This document shows, one piece after another, positions 24,536 through 35,645 of a stretch of DNA of 64,000 bases. The stretch is from Clonostachys chloroleuca (taxonomy: Eukaryota; Ascomycota; Sordariomycetes; Hypocreales; Bionectriaceae), in the NCBI GenBank assembly GCA_037952775.1, contig JBANAY010000003.1, positions 2,852,001-2,916,000 on the forward strand, read 5' to 3'. Numbering within the stretch: position 1 is the first letter of the stretch; the number at the start of each line of letters is the position of its first letter. The notes beneath the pieces are model-generated. The model saw nothing but the letters and a program-made list of their open reading frames with translations, had not been told where the DNA came from and did no database searches. The translations under genes were made by a program, and so were the position numbers.

Positions 24536-25990
24536 ATGGCCGTGCCACAGAGATTAGTCCCAAATATCAATGAATTAAGACAGTTCTACGTCGGCAAGGA
24601 TATTTTCGAAGTTCCCAAGCCGGCCGTGGTGCTTGATAGGGCCAAGATGCGACGACACTGTCAGTCACTGTCAAACGCTATGGACTCCCTGGGGGTGAGC
24701 TTTCGGGCACATGTCAAGACTCATAAGGTAATTCACAAATACTCACCCACGCAACACCCGAGATCGATGCTGACCCTCACTTGATAGACCAAGGAAGGGG
24801 TTTGCCTGCAAGTTGGCGAAATGAGCGAAGATGTTAGATTGGTAGTATCAACTATCGCTGAATTTGAGCATTTGCTGCCCGTCCTACAAGAGTTCAGGGA
24901 TGGCGACCGCCACGTCAACGTGCTCTATGGGATCCCACTACCATTTTCCCAAGTTAGTCGACTAGCAGCTATTGGCCGTCAACTTGGCCAGGGCAGTATC
25001 TCAGTTCTCGTCGATAACGCTGCCCAACTCGATGCCGCCACTCGCTTCTATGAAGAAGCGAAGTTTCCTGCGGGAGTATACTTGAAGGTAGACACGGGCT
25101 ATCATCGCGCAGGCCTCCCTCCATCGGGCATCAATAAGGATGGTTTGATGGCTAGATTGATGCAGCTCGATAACAAAGGCGAGGCGTATTTTATTGGCCT
25201 ATACTCACACAGCAGCCTTAGCTATAACGACTCGACGGCAAAACAGGCGATGGTCAACCTTGAGGGCGAGATTTACGGCTGCCTTGACGCGCTGTCTAAA
25301 AATGCCCATTTACTCCCCCAAAACAAGGAGATTACCCTCAGTGTCGGAGCCTCGCCACAAGTAACATCTGTCGAGAATCTGGTGGGATCGGAGGGCGCTT
25401 TATCGGATGATGCAGAGCACCTGCGAGAGACGATATACAAGGTCATGAATGAGAAGCTGGATGGCCTCTGCACGAAGTTGGAGCTCCATGCTGGCGTATA
25501 CTCCATCCTTGATGTTCAGCAACTTTCCACCCAGTCACGGGTCCATCTTGGCGACTATGAAGATGAGATAGCCATTTCTGTCGTGGCTGAGGTCTGCAGC
25601 GTCTATAACAATAGCGAGCGCCACCAGCCTGAGTCCCTAGTAGCTGTTGGAGTATTGGGCTTAGGGAGAGAGCCTTGTGTGGCGTACGATGGCTGGGGCA
25701 TCATCGATCGCGACGCATACTCTCCCGGATCGAAGCCTGGCCGTCGCCTGGTCGTCCACCGGATCAGCCAAGAGCACTGTATCGTCGCCTGGGGACAAGG
25801 TGCAGAGCTTGAAGATCAGGGGCATTTACCTCCGATACCTCTTGAAGTTGGCCAGAGCATTCGCATCTATCCAAACCATGCATGCATCACAGGAGCTTTG
25901 TATGGCTGGTACTTAGTGGTGGATTCATCAAATGATGGACAGAATGCGACACGAGTTGTCGATGTTTGGGCCAGGGCGAGTGGATGGTAG
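24536..25990 (+). CDS. D-serine dehydratase-like PLP enzyme (DSD1 / D-threonine aldolase family)
   Basis: Exons 24536-24727 and 24788-25990 give 464 residues; the 60-bp intron is GT..AG. The N-terminal alanine-racemase-like barrel carries AHVKTHK at 58-64, where Lys61 should form the Schiff base with PLP (equivalent to the VKTHK lysine of yeast Dsd1). KVDTGYHRAG and VGASPQVTS are barrel signatures. The C-terminal beta domain ends with PNHACITGALYGW; His428 and Cys430 match the zinc ligands of eukaryotic D-serine dehydratases. The expected reaction is D-serine to pyruvate and ammonia through 2-aminoacrylate. D-threo-3-hydroxyaspartate dehydratase is the main alternative, since the fold is shared. 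A RidA gene, whose substrate is that enamine/imine, lies 740 bp downstream, which supports the dehydratase reading. Confidence 0.88.
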
Positions 25991-26728
25991 TTCCCACTGT
26001 GTTTTTATTTTGGACAACCTTCAATTATAGATTAACGTCACTTGATTGTAAATGGAAATCTCTCTGCTATAACTCACTCTCGATATTGAATGAATTATAA
26101 GACAAGTAGGTAATTGAGTAAATCGAGATACAGTCGATTAGGAACAAGTTGCGCCGTGAACTAGGGCATCACGGCTTAATCTAACCACTTGGAAGACACT
26201 AATGCATGGTCAAGCCTAGAGGAAACGGAAGTCCGACGCAACCGGGGAGACTGGATTCCGAGCCAACATTTTGTGACAGTTCCGTGGCAACCGTTCACGT
26301 CGTAGTCCGATATCCCCCGTCTTCAGCTTCGTCCTGAGTGCCTGTTTATCCTATTTACTTAGACTAGTGGTATGCAGTTTGAACACCGGACCAGCCCAGA
26401 GCCCTTACCGTTTCAAGTGCACGGAAGCGATGCGCTTATATCCACTATGCCAACTGCAATCTCTTGCACAGTCGATCGGAAGTCGTCAGCGCCCCGTGGC
26501 ATCTGGGGAAATCTGGTGCTTATCAAGTGTACATAGACATGACATAGGACTTAGCTGGTACCTGGTCGTGAGTTATTACAAATTACGATAGACCGGAGAA
26601 GCTAAGCATGCCGACATCTCCCGCATCTAGTACTTAAAGATGATCACACACTCGTGCCGCTTCCCTGAACCTTTGAGAGACATCGTCCCTAAGAGCCCAA
26701 TACCCATTACGGTTGTATTTAGTTGAAA
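25991..26728. other. Intergenic, promoter of the RidA gene
   Basis: Normal-composition spacer. A 74-codon plus frame at 26367 has no recognisable features and I treat it as chance. No repeat or RNA gene was seen. Confidence 0.45.
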
Positions 26729-27303
26729 ATGTGCCCAAACAGAGTCGGAGTGTTTACTGACAAGGCACCTACGCTTCGTCCTGGCGTCTACACTCCTGCC
26801 ATTGTCGCAAATGGTTTTGTCTTTACCTCGGGAGTCTTAGGCGCCGACCCGACCACGAGGAAGATGATCGAGGGGACAGTCGTTGATCGTTTTGTATGTT
26901 CACTACTTTGGATGCCCTTATCCTCCCACGTTGTACCACATGCCACGCCCCGCAGTCTCGCTCAAATCTGCTTTCCGATAGATCAGTGCTGACCGAGACA
27001 TTCAAGCATCAAATAATGCGAAATCTTGGAGTCATCCTAGTAGAGGCAATGTCAAGCCTGAACGACGTGGTGGAAGTAACGGTTTTTTTGACGAATATTG
27101 CGGATGCCGATGTCTTGTCTCCCGCGTACAAGACTTACTGGGGAGACCTTATGCCTGCACGAACGTAAGTCTTACAGAAATCTGCATACCCAGAAATGCT
27201 CTAATCGTTGCGTCATCTCAGGTGCATTGCTGTCAAAGAGCTGCCGTATGGCTCGGACATTGAGATTAAATGCGTTGCTGTTTTGTCGATAAGAGTGTCA
27301 TGA
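26729..27303 (+). CDS. RidA/YjgF-YER057c enamine/imine deaminase, three exons
   Basis: Exons 26729-26893, 26998-27164 and 27222-27303 join in frame to 137 residues, the usual length for the family. A CTGAC branch-point-like sequence precedes the first acceptor. The N-terminus has the RidA strand pattern (GVYTPAIVANGFVFTSGVLG), the middle DVVEVTVFLTNIAD, and the C-terminus PARTCIAVKELPYG followed by IEIKCVAV. Arg110 matches the catalytic arginine that holds the substrate carboxylate, and Glu125 the conserved glutamate. RidA proteins are trimers that hydrolyse 2-aminoacrylate and related imines to keto acids, protecting PLP enzymes. Position directly after a D-serine dehydratase-like gene on the same strand suits this role. 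Because the exons are short, no single long open frame shows the whole gene. No clear mitochondrial presequence. Confidence 0.88.
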
Positions 27304-27962
27304 ATGCAGAATCTCTTCTACTCACAACCAATCAGACTTGACTGCGAAGCTATAGATCATCAGGATCACAACAGGCGGGCAAAGCGGTGGAAAGAATAAA
27401 CGGCATACCAATGCAGCACCTTGTCCGCTTACACAGCGAATTTACTAGTAAATTCAGACAGCTAGCTAGAACCCAGTCATCTTTCCACCTAATCGAAATA
27501 CATGATGAAGCCGCTTTAGCATTGAGTTAGTCCAAGCATTAATTGTTGTGGGCGGGTTGCCATTTATTCTTTCCACTGCTTGAGCGATATTATGAGTTGT
27601 AGTTACATAACGTGAAAAGATTTACGGTGTTAGAGACTGCGAGATAGAGTTTGTCGCTTCTGTCCACCACATTTTGCCTAGCGTTGTTAGCTCAAAATTC
27701 CAAGGTTACCCCTCCTGCGAATTAGAATACATACCATCTAGGGATAAGTGCGATATTGGTATCAGCATAAATAGGTACCCTGCTTCCAGTCTAAGCTGGA
27801 AACCATGCACTCTCTCGGCCGGTTCCTACCAACAGAAACATTCATTCTTAGAAGAATTTGCCCTCACCGTCACAGTAAGCATCACACTTCATGCTCGGAT
27901 TTTACTCAGCTTCTCAGACCAGGTATTAATAGCGCTTCTCCTCTCTAGGCCTAATCGTCAAT
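27304..27962. other. Intergenic, promoter of the HAD gene
   Basis: No gene supported. An open frame at 27674-28006 overlaps the HAD start in another frame and lacks domain features. Nothing repetitive seen. Confidence 0.45.
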
Positions 27963-28601
27963 ATGTCTGTCTCCCAAACATCCGACGCACTGGGTTGGCG
28001 ACCTAAAGTCATTGTGTTTGACCTCCTCACAGCCCTTCTGGACTCTTGGAGCCTTTGGGACGCATCTACTCCATCAGCTACCTCAACGGAAGGCAGGCCT
28101 TGGCGCGAACGTTATCTGGAACTTACGTTCGGGGCAGGTGCTTATCTCCCTTATGAAGATCTTGTTAGGGAAGCTGCACAAGACGTCGGTTTGCCCAGAT
28201 CTGCTCCGGCAGCCCTGCTACGTGACTGGGAAACTCTAACAGCGTGGCCCGAGGCCGCCAGAGTCTTGCAGCAACTGAGAGCTCTGGGATATCAGCTTGG
28301 TGTCGTAACAAATTGTTCTAAACACCTAGGACATGTCGCGGCCCAAAGGGTAGGTGAGCATGTGAGCGCAGGGGGCACACAAGACGTATTTGATGCTGTG
28401 GTTACTGCTGAGGAGAGTGGATTTTACAAGCCTATGGGTCAGGCCTATCAGGCGATCCTAGCTACGATCGGCGTTGAGGCTCGTGACGTGTTATTTGTTG
28501 CTGGTAGCGCGGGAGACGTTCAGGGTGCAACGAATGCTGGCATGAAAGTTGTTTGGCACAATAGGGTCGGGTTGGTTAGAAGGGGGAGGCAGTTCCGTTG
28601 A
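27963..28601 (+). CDS. HAD-superfamily hydrolase, 2-haloacid dehalogenase-like
   Basis: Single exon, 212 residues. HAD motif I is VIVFDLLTALLDSW (Asp20 as nucleophile), motif II VVTNCS (Thr116), motif III lysine in GFYKPMG (Lys156), and motif IV FVAGSAGDVQGA (Asp185). The residue two after the nucleophile is Leu, not the Asp of DxD phosphatases. That argues against ordinary phosphatase chemistry and fits the haloacid dehalogenase branch, where water attacks an ester on the same Asp. The cap (about 30-105) is helical. The DLLTALLDSW form resembles bacterial-type sequences more than the usual fungal FDxxGTL, so horizontal transfer is possible but untested. It shares strand and neighbourhood with the dehydratase, RidA and JEN permease genes; its substrate is unknown. 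Confidence 0.8.
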   Translation: MSVSQTSDALGWRPKVIVFDLLTALLDSWSLWDASTPSATSTEGRPWRERYLELTFGAGAYLPYEDLVREAAQDVGLPRSAPAALLRDWETLTAWPEAARVLQQLRALGYQLGVVTNCSKHLGHVAAQRVGEHVSAGGTQDVFDAVVTAEESGFYKPMGQAYQAILATIGVEARDVLFVAGSAGDVQGATNAGMKVVWHNRVGLVRRGRQFR

Positions 28602-30382
28602 GGGAGGCAAGAACACTAGATGATACTCTGAGGGACTTTCTGTAAAGTTCTAGAACCATGTGTGGTCTATTGCAACAGGAAGTTCTCTGATCTATAGACT
28701 AGAAGCCATTGTAACTGCCAAGTGATATTCTAGTCAAGGTGAAGCACGCAAATCTCAACACTCCCAAGTGCTCATGTCGCTGCTGTATGAAAACAAGCTT
28801 CTGGAATGCGTTATTCATGATTCTTCATTCAATTGTGAACCCTTTCGCTCAACTACGCAGAGTTTCCCCTCCCGAGATACTATTCAGAGCTGGGGCATCT
28901 AGCTGAATCCCAAAATTCAATACTAAACCTCAACTCAGCTTCTTTACATGCCATTCTGACCAATATTACAGCAGGGTTATTCTGAACTAAAAGAGGCATG
29001 TTTGATGACAACAAATGATTCCAACAAGCCATCCGCGCCCCACGGGTTCTACGGTTGACTTGTTACATCGAGCAACTCGAAACCGTGATTTAGTTAAGAT
29101 AAGGATACTAAAAGGTATAACTATATATAGATATTATGAAATTATTAGTATAAATTTACTAAGCTTTTATATCTTATTAATTAAGTAACTGCCGCAATTG
29201 TAAATGTATCCAATTGAGCACCAGCTGCTGGTACTAATTGAATGTTCACCTAGTACGTCTTGATAGTAGCCTAAAGTAGAGTGCTGAAGCGATGAAACAT
29301 TAGGCGGCAGGGGGTTGGTAACAGGAAACCTGAGTTACTCATCCCATAATTATGTTTAGCCCAATAATGGGCTATGCCGAGAGGGGTGCGCGGGTGCGAC
29401 ATCTCCACACTCAATCGGGTTGCGCCAAATAACAAAACGGAATATAAAGATGCTCGAAAAATACCGGTAAGTACAGGAAACTTTATTGAGAGTTGGTTGA
29501 TGTGCGCCAAGGTCCAATGATCCATCACATGAGGTAGGTTTCATATACTAGTCAAGATGACGAGCTGGTGGAAGGTCAGTACGATGTATTTAGTACGCAC
29601 TAAAGTAACGTGCCTCGAGAGGGTACGTACAGTATAGGCAGAAGATCGGTTATAAACTAAGCTAGTACGAGTATAACCTCAATATCAGACTGCGGTATTG
29701 CAGGGTTACCTAAGATGCAAGAGGCTTCCTGGCTCGCTATTGGATAGCTATACGTACACATGGGTTCAATCTTGCATCTGCGACTCGCTTAAACCCTTTT
29801 GGATCTCTGTCTTACGCCAAGTTCATTCGTTCCACCCATGGCCTCATCCACTCGTTTATCAAGCAATATTCCCCGCACGCTCTATGATTCGACTGACTCG
29901 GACACGGTCCGACCTATATCCCAAGAAGACACCATCCTCTGTACGAGGAGACACCATCCCCCTCCTCCAAAGCCCCGTCCTCCTTGCGCACGTTGCGGGG
30001 GAAGCCAAAGTGGCAGGGGCCGCCCCTCAGTAGGTGGCATCCTTGTCTCAATATTCCCCAACCGCCAACGTCCAAGGGCTCCCCACGAGGATGTGACTCT
30101 CATGCTAGGATGCTAGGGTCTCGACGGTTCCTCCAGGGATGGGCGGTAATGCCAAAGTTCAGGTTTACTTTTAGGCCTATTGGCGGCGCGCCCGCAAGTC
30201 CATGATGAGTATATAAGATCACTATTGTCCTCCAACTTCAAGAAGGAAAGTTTCATAGAGTGACATATCAGTCCTCATTTCTCCAATCCTTTCACTTCTA
30301 TCCCTAGAAATTAAAAAGTCAAGCCTTCTTGACCTGACTGCGCCTTGATCCTTCTCTTTCAGCTCCATTGAGTGTGTCCAAT
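28602..30382. other. Long intergenic region upstream of the JEN permease
   Basis: 1.8 kb without a gene I can support. A short AT-rich patch lies at about 29090-29190. Several overlapping open frames at 29.7-30.2 kb on both strands encode low-complexity Pro/Arg/Ser-rich peptides without domains; I regard them as chance frames in a GC-rich promoter. CT-rich sequence runs into the permease ATG, and TTTCAG at 30358-30363 could end a 5' UTR intron. Confidence 0.5.
29871..30000. promoter_or_regulatory. Candidate CreA/Mig1-type sites upstream of the JEN gene
   Basis: CCCCGC at 29871-29876 and GCGGGG at 29995-30000 match the SYGGRG consensus on opposite strands, 380-510 bp before the permease start. 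Carbon repression of JEN genes through Mig1/CreA is known in other fungi. Six-base matches are common by chance. Confidence 0.3.
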
Positions 30383-32027
30383 ATGGCTTCAAATGAGATC
30401 CAACACGGCGAACCCGCCGACCCTCTCGCTAAGGGCGTCCTCGCAACTGCCAAACAGTCTCTCCGTGACCTCTTCATCTGGAATCAGCGTGTTGTTGTCA
30501 CCAACGAGCATGGCGAGACACATTGCGAATGGCGAGACCCCGATCCCATTAAGAATCCCTTCAGTTTGATGGCTCAGCTCTCTGCCAAAGACTGGGTCTT
30601 CTTCATCGTCGGCTTCTGCGCCTGGACGGCTGATGCTTTTGATTTCCATGCCCTTTCCATCCAGACAGTCAAGCTGGCCAAGTACTATGGCCGTAGCAAG
30701 ACCGATATCACTACCGCCATCACCCTCACCCTCCTCCTCCGTTCAGTAGGCGCCGCCATCTTCGGTCTCGCTGGAGACAAATGGGGCAGGAAGTGGCCTA
30801 TGGTTCTCAACATGATTGTGTTGGGTATCCTCCAGATTGCCACGATCTATAGCACCACATTCTCCCAGTTCTTGGGCGTGCGAAGTCTATTCGGTCTCTT
30901 CATGGGAGGCGTCTATGGCAACGCCATTGCCATGGCGTTAGAGCATTGCCCGTAAGTTTCCCTTCGCAGTTGATAAATCGCTACTCCTGTTACTAATATC
31001 GTGCAGCTCAAATGCACGTGGCTTAGTATCCGGTATTTTGCAGCAGGGTTATTCCTTTGGTTATGTCTTGGCTGCGTGCGCCAACCTTGGCGTTGGAGGG
31101 TCCACTGATAGCTGGAAGACCGTCTTCTGGATTGCTGGTAAGTTGATGGCAATATTCATCGGTTGAGCCACTTGAGCTAACAGACTCTTTCCTTCAGCCG
31201 GTATCTCCATCGCCGTTGGTTTCATCCGTATCCTCTTCCCCGAATCCAAGCAGTTCCTCGAGGCCAAGGCCAAGGGCGAGTTAACCGCCTCCCCCGGAGC
31301 CTTCTGGCGCGACACTAAGAAGATGTTGGTTCAAGAGTGGAAGATGTGTATTTACTGTGTCATTCTCATGACTTGTTTCAACTACTACTCTCATACCTCC
31401 CAAGATTCCTACACCACTTTCATGATTGAGCAGAAGGAGCTTGAGAACTCCGGCGCCTCTCGCGCCTCTATCATGATGAAGGTTGGCGCCTGCGTCGGTG
31501 GTACCATTATTGGATACATCAGTCAGTTCGTTGGACGACGACGAGCCATTATTGTCGCTGCCCTCATGTCGGGCTTTCTCATTCCCGCCTGGATTCTCGT
31601 CGAGGGTGAGCGCAGTCTCAGTGCCTCTGGTTTCTTCATGCAGTTCTTCGTCCAGGGCGCCTGGGGTGTCATTCCTATCCACTTGAATGAGCTTTCGCCC
31701 CCGGCTTTCCGATCATCCTTCCCTGGTGTTGCCTACCAGATTGGTAACATGATCTCGTCTCCCTCTGCTCAGATTGTCAATGCCATTTCCGAGAAGACGT
31801 TCGTAACTCTCAAGAATGGCGATAAGGTTGAGGCTTACGGCCCCGTCATGGGTATTGCTACGGCCATCATCGTTATTAGTATTATCATCACCACCATGTT
31901 TGGCCCTGAGAAGCGCGGTAGGAACTTCGAGCAAGCTGTTGCCGGCCTCCAGGAAGAGGCCCAACCTAGGAAGGACATTGAGACTGCAAGCGTCAAGCAG
32001 GTAGAGCTTGTGGACAAGAAAGAGTAA
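30383..32027 (+). CDS. JEN-family monocarboxylate/proton symporter (MFS)
   Basis: Exons 30383-30951, 31007-31137 and 31198-32027 join in frame to 509 residues. It is a major facilitator protein with about 12 membrane segments: the first near WVFFIVGFCAWTADAFDF, the MFS loop GDKWGRKWP after segment 2-3, and FVGRRRAI in the second half. The JEN signature NXX(S/T)HX(S/T)QDXXXT is complete at residues 295-307 (Asn295, His299, Gln302, Asp303, Thr307). JEN proteins import lactate, pyruvate and related short carboxylates with protons at the plasma membrane. N- and C-terminal tails are hydrophilic. As the last gene of a same-strand group with a pyruvate-forming dehydratase and RidA, it could bring in or release the keto-acid product. 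Jen2-like dicarboxylate preference cannot be excluded. Confidence 0.9.
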
Positions 32028-32995
32028 GGAGTACACAAGTACTTGACCGGGACCGAACTTAGGACTACTCAAGAGTCTGATTTCCATATAAGTCAGATGG
32101 AGGCGGATGATATTTGAGGATTACAGTACCCGGTGCTGAGCTCGCTCAATATGACTTCTGATTATATCAATACACTCATTCTCACCGTATTAAAGGGCCC
32201 TTTCATCTTCATATAAAGCCTGAGACCATGTCTTTCGTCGTCTAGTAGACGGCAATTAATTTTGGGTGGGAGTTGAAACGCCATTAGAGGCCTGAAAGTT
32301 GAAGATTGCTCGCCTTAACTATGCGTGGCTGATTGCCTACATTGTTTTAGTCTGTCCTGCATGGTTGCAGAGCCATATCGCGATCTCTGATAGACGTTCG
32401 CATTAATATTCCTAAACTACTAGACGAGGCGTACGCTAACTACTAGGATATAACGAATCACAGCACCGCAACCATAGGGAAGCATACATAGGATTATGAC
32501 AACGAAACCCACTGCAATTAATAAGAATAAAACATGCGACGACGGTGTTAAACTACAACGCTGACGAACGCGGGGTCAGCGCCTGTGCGCAGCGTCTCAA
32601 ACCGCAAAAGGCAAAAAACTGGTCACACAGACGCCACTAGCCGCCGTAGTCGCCTGGCAACAGTCTCCTAAGCGCCTTACTTCTCAAGCTCTCAACTCAA
32701 GCTCCTAATTCGTTCCGAAAAGGCATTGGCGGACCCCGGAGGGGACCGGTCTCCTGTACATTGAAGATCTAGGATATTGAATACTAGTGCACTGAAAAGG
32801 CTGGTACACCCTGTGCTGTCCCAACGTAAGGGTTAGTACACTAAGGGCTATCCCATGGGAGGGGCTAGTATATCGGTGGGGGAGCCAAGTTTTAGGTCAG
32901 ACCTAGAAACAGGCTCAACCACCAACTATAAAGCTCCTAACTATTCCAACGGTAGCCTTGCTCAAATGAAATTCAGTGAGATAGTAGAAAACTTC
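32028..32995. other. Intergenic, nothing firm
   Basis: 3' flank of the permease and a GC-balanced spacer. A 76-codon plus frame at 32855-33085 overlaps the NRPS fragment on the other strand and has no features. I could not extend the NRPS reading frame through this stretch. Confidence 0.4.
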
Positions 32996-32999
32996 ATCG

Positions 33000-33390
33000 T
33001 AATTGATATTGCCTCTAATAAATTGCAGGTGGAACTATTTCTGTCGTTTACAGGGTCAAAGTCAAGAAAAAGTCTTCTCCAATAGTAAATACGAGTAGTA
33101 CGAGATAATAATACGTTATTACCTTGGCGTTGGAACAGAGCATTAGCTTACTGTAGGTTCTCTGGATTATTACCTCGAGCTGAGCTATAGGCTGCGATAG
33201 GTCAAGTAGAACAAAGGCACTACCAGCCTTCAGGACTCCTAGCATTACTACCACCGTCCATCTAGACTTCTCAAAGCATAGCAGCACTATCACCTCCTGA
33301 TTAACACCTAGACTAGTTAGAAAGCTGGATAACTAAGCTGAAAGATTATCTAGTTACTGATAGATTAATTCGCCATCCCATACATATATA
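33000..33390 (-). pseudogene. NRPS adenylation-domain fragment
   Basis: The minus strand reads WDGELIY (about 33380), then stops, then LSSFLTSLGVNQEVIVLLCFEKSRWTVVV.. with MLGVLKAGSAFVLLDLSQPI (about 33255-33180), then LMLCSNAKV and GEDFF. This is the order of adenylation core A1/A2 (LTYxEL, then LKAGxAFVPLD). Two in-frame stops lie in the first part (33350-33380), where Glu or Arg/Gln codons would be expected; the 81-codon frame at 33048-33293 is what stays open. The N-terminal side ends at a gypsy LTR starting at 33410. Nothing else of the synthetase was found in the window, so this is a relic. Confidence 0.75.
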
Positions 33391-33409
33391 GATATCTTAT
33401 CTGAATACA

Positions 33410-33785
33410 TGTGACGGTTGGTTGACTTACACTGGATGGGGTCTAGGGTGGGTCGGGGTTGAACTAATCAGAGTGTTGTTCTGAGTGGTACAATCAGGTT
33501 GTTATATAGCTGTATAATACGAGTTACTATTAATATATAAGTATTATAGAGCTAGTTCTAATAGATATATAGATAATATTATTAATAACTGTCTGAAAGA
33601 GTATTCTATCTAGTAAAATAAATATATATATATACTAGGGGCTTATAATAGCTTACTAATAATCCAGGGTAAGTTTAGCTAAGGATTATTTAGGCTTACT
33701 AATAATCTAGAGTAATCTATCTCTTATTAGTAGAAAAGATAGGGTATACTATATAATATAATAGGTATATACTTTATTTATAATA
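33410..33785 (-). mobile_element. 3' LTR of gypsy copy E, part unmutated
   Basis: 376 bp, beginning (plus strand) TGTGACGGTTGGTTGAC and ending TTTATAATA. The first about 130 bp keep CpA, TpG and CpG pairs; after that they vanish. The inverted partner at 40134-40508 is 375 bp and RIP-mutated throughout. Confidence 0.8.
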
Positions 33786-35456
33786 TATTACTCCCTCCCT
33801 ATTAGTTTTATCCTTAAGACTAGTTTTTATAGCTAATAATTAATATATAATTTCTTTATTTTTAATTATTCTATATATTACTAATTATATTATAATCTTT
33901 ATCTAAGAAATTATAATAGTATAAGTATCTTATATTTCTAATTAAGAAGATAAGTATTAAGACTATATCTTATTTAAATTGCTTTAAGTATAAGAAGGTA
34001 TATTATATAATTAAGACTTCTTTTTACTATAGGGAGTATATAAAGCTAGATTAATTTTATAATAGTATTAAGATAGTATCTTAGTATATATAGTTTTTAT
34101 TTTTAATTTTTCTGGTTTTTACTAATTCTATATATAATAAAATATTCTATTACTAAAGAGTAGTATTTAGAGAATAAACTAGCTTTATTTAATTAGCTCT
34201 TCAGAAGGTCTTAGTAAAAGTTTCTTATCTTTATTACTAGTATTAAGTAGTTCAGAAGAAATTCTAGTATTTATTCTATTATAGAGTATATAATCTGAAT
34301 AAACAGAATAGTATTTATACTTAGAAAGAGGTAATTTTAAAGGAGTAGCAGGCTATTAGTATAATATAATCCCTTAGTACTATAGGGATTATTAATTAGA
34401 CTTTAATTCTTCCTGATTTTTTTAATTCTTTCTTCTTTCCTAATATTACTAGTAGAACTATTAAATAAACTTCTAGTAGTTCTTTAGATACTTAGTAGAT
34501 TCCTAGATATTATTATTATTAGTATATTTCTTTAATTTAATAAAGTAGAATATTTATCTATTTCTAACTTCTTTTTTTAGTATTTTTTCTAGTTTATATT
34601 CTTCTTTATAGATCTTAATTAGATAATCTTAGTTTAAAGTATTTTCTAGTACTTTTTTAAGTAATAAGATATAAAAAACTAAGTAAATATATATTATATC
34701 TAGTAATAATAATATATAGTTAGTATCTGATTTTTTATTTTTAATTTTAAATAGTTTAAGTTTTTTATAATCTAATTTATTATTTAGTTATATTATTATA
34801 ATATTTTTATAGAGTAGATAGACTTTATTTTCTTTTTTTAAGATTAGTTCTTTTAATTTTATTTTATTATAATATTTCTTTATTCTTTTCTAGATAAATT
34901 CTAATTCTATTTTTATTTCTATATATAATAAATATAATATTTCCTTTATAAGTATAGTAGTAGGTATATCTAGTTTATTAAGTATTTATTAGTTTTAGAA
35001 TTCTAATTTATATCTGTAATTTATATATATAGATATAAATTAGATATATTCTTATACTAAGCTATTATATATAATTTATACTATAGATAATAGTTATATC
35101 TAATTATCTTACTTATAATTAATATATACTTATAAATATTATTCTAATATTTAGTTTAAATATTCTATTTATCTATTATTCTGGGAATAGTAAGCTATTA
35201 AGAGCTTATATTTAGTATCTATTTATACTATAAGGGATTATTAAAACTTAGAGGTAAATATTATTTCTCTATCTAAGATTATTTCCTTAGATAATTTATA
35301 ATAACTAATTATATATTATAGAAATTAGTATATAAGGTTTTCTATAGAGCTTACTGCTTTATATAGAATAAAATATCTATATTTTATAAATCTATTAATA
35401 ATAACTAAAATACTATTATACTAAACTCCTATTATAGATTCTATTAATAATAGTAA

Positions 35457-35645
35457 TATTAGTATACTAAATACTATTAACTAGCAGTTACTAGCTGGAA
35501 GCTAGAAGTAGAGTAGTTTGCTTAGTTAGAACTACTCTAGAACTATATTTATAACTAGTTTACTTCTATAGCTAGAATAGTAACTTAATTAATTACTTTT
35601 AATCTATCTACTCTATAGTATATACTTTAGAAAAGCCTTCTAATA
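35457..35645 (+). mobile_element. 5' LTR of the copia element
   Basis: 189 bp, about 90% identical by eye to the 3' LTR at 46988-47176. The right copy keeps more C and G (for example GCAGTTCGC where this one has GTAGTTTGC). Confidence 0.8.

Noticed and set aside
29271..30205. Cluster of overlapping open frames upstream of the JEN permease
   Set aside because: Frames overlap on both strands, peptides are low-complexity, and no motif or intron model supports them.
33900..34700. Plus-strand frame that at first looked like a zinc-finger or gag-type protein
   Set aside because: The region lies between a minus-strand polypurine tract and minus-strand integrase of gypsy E, so the plus reading is antisense; no consistent zinc ligands.
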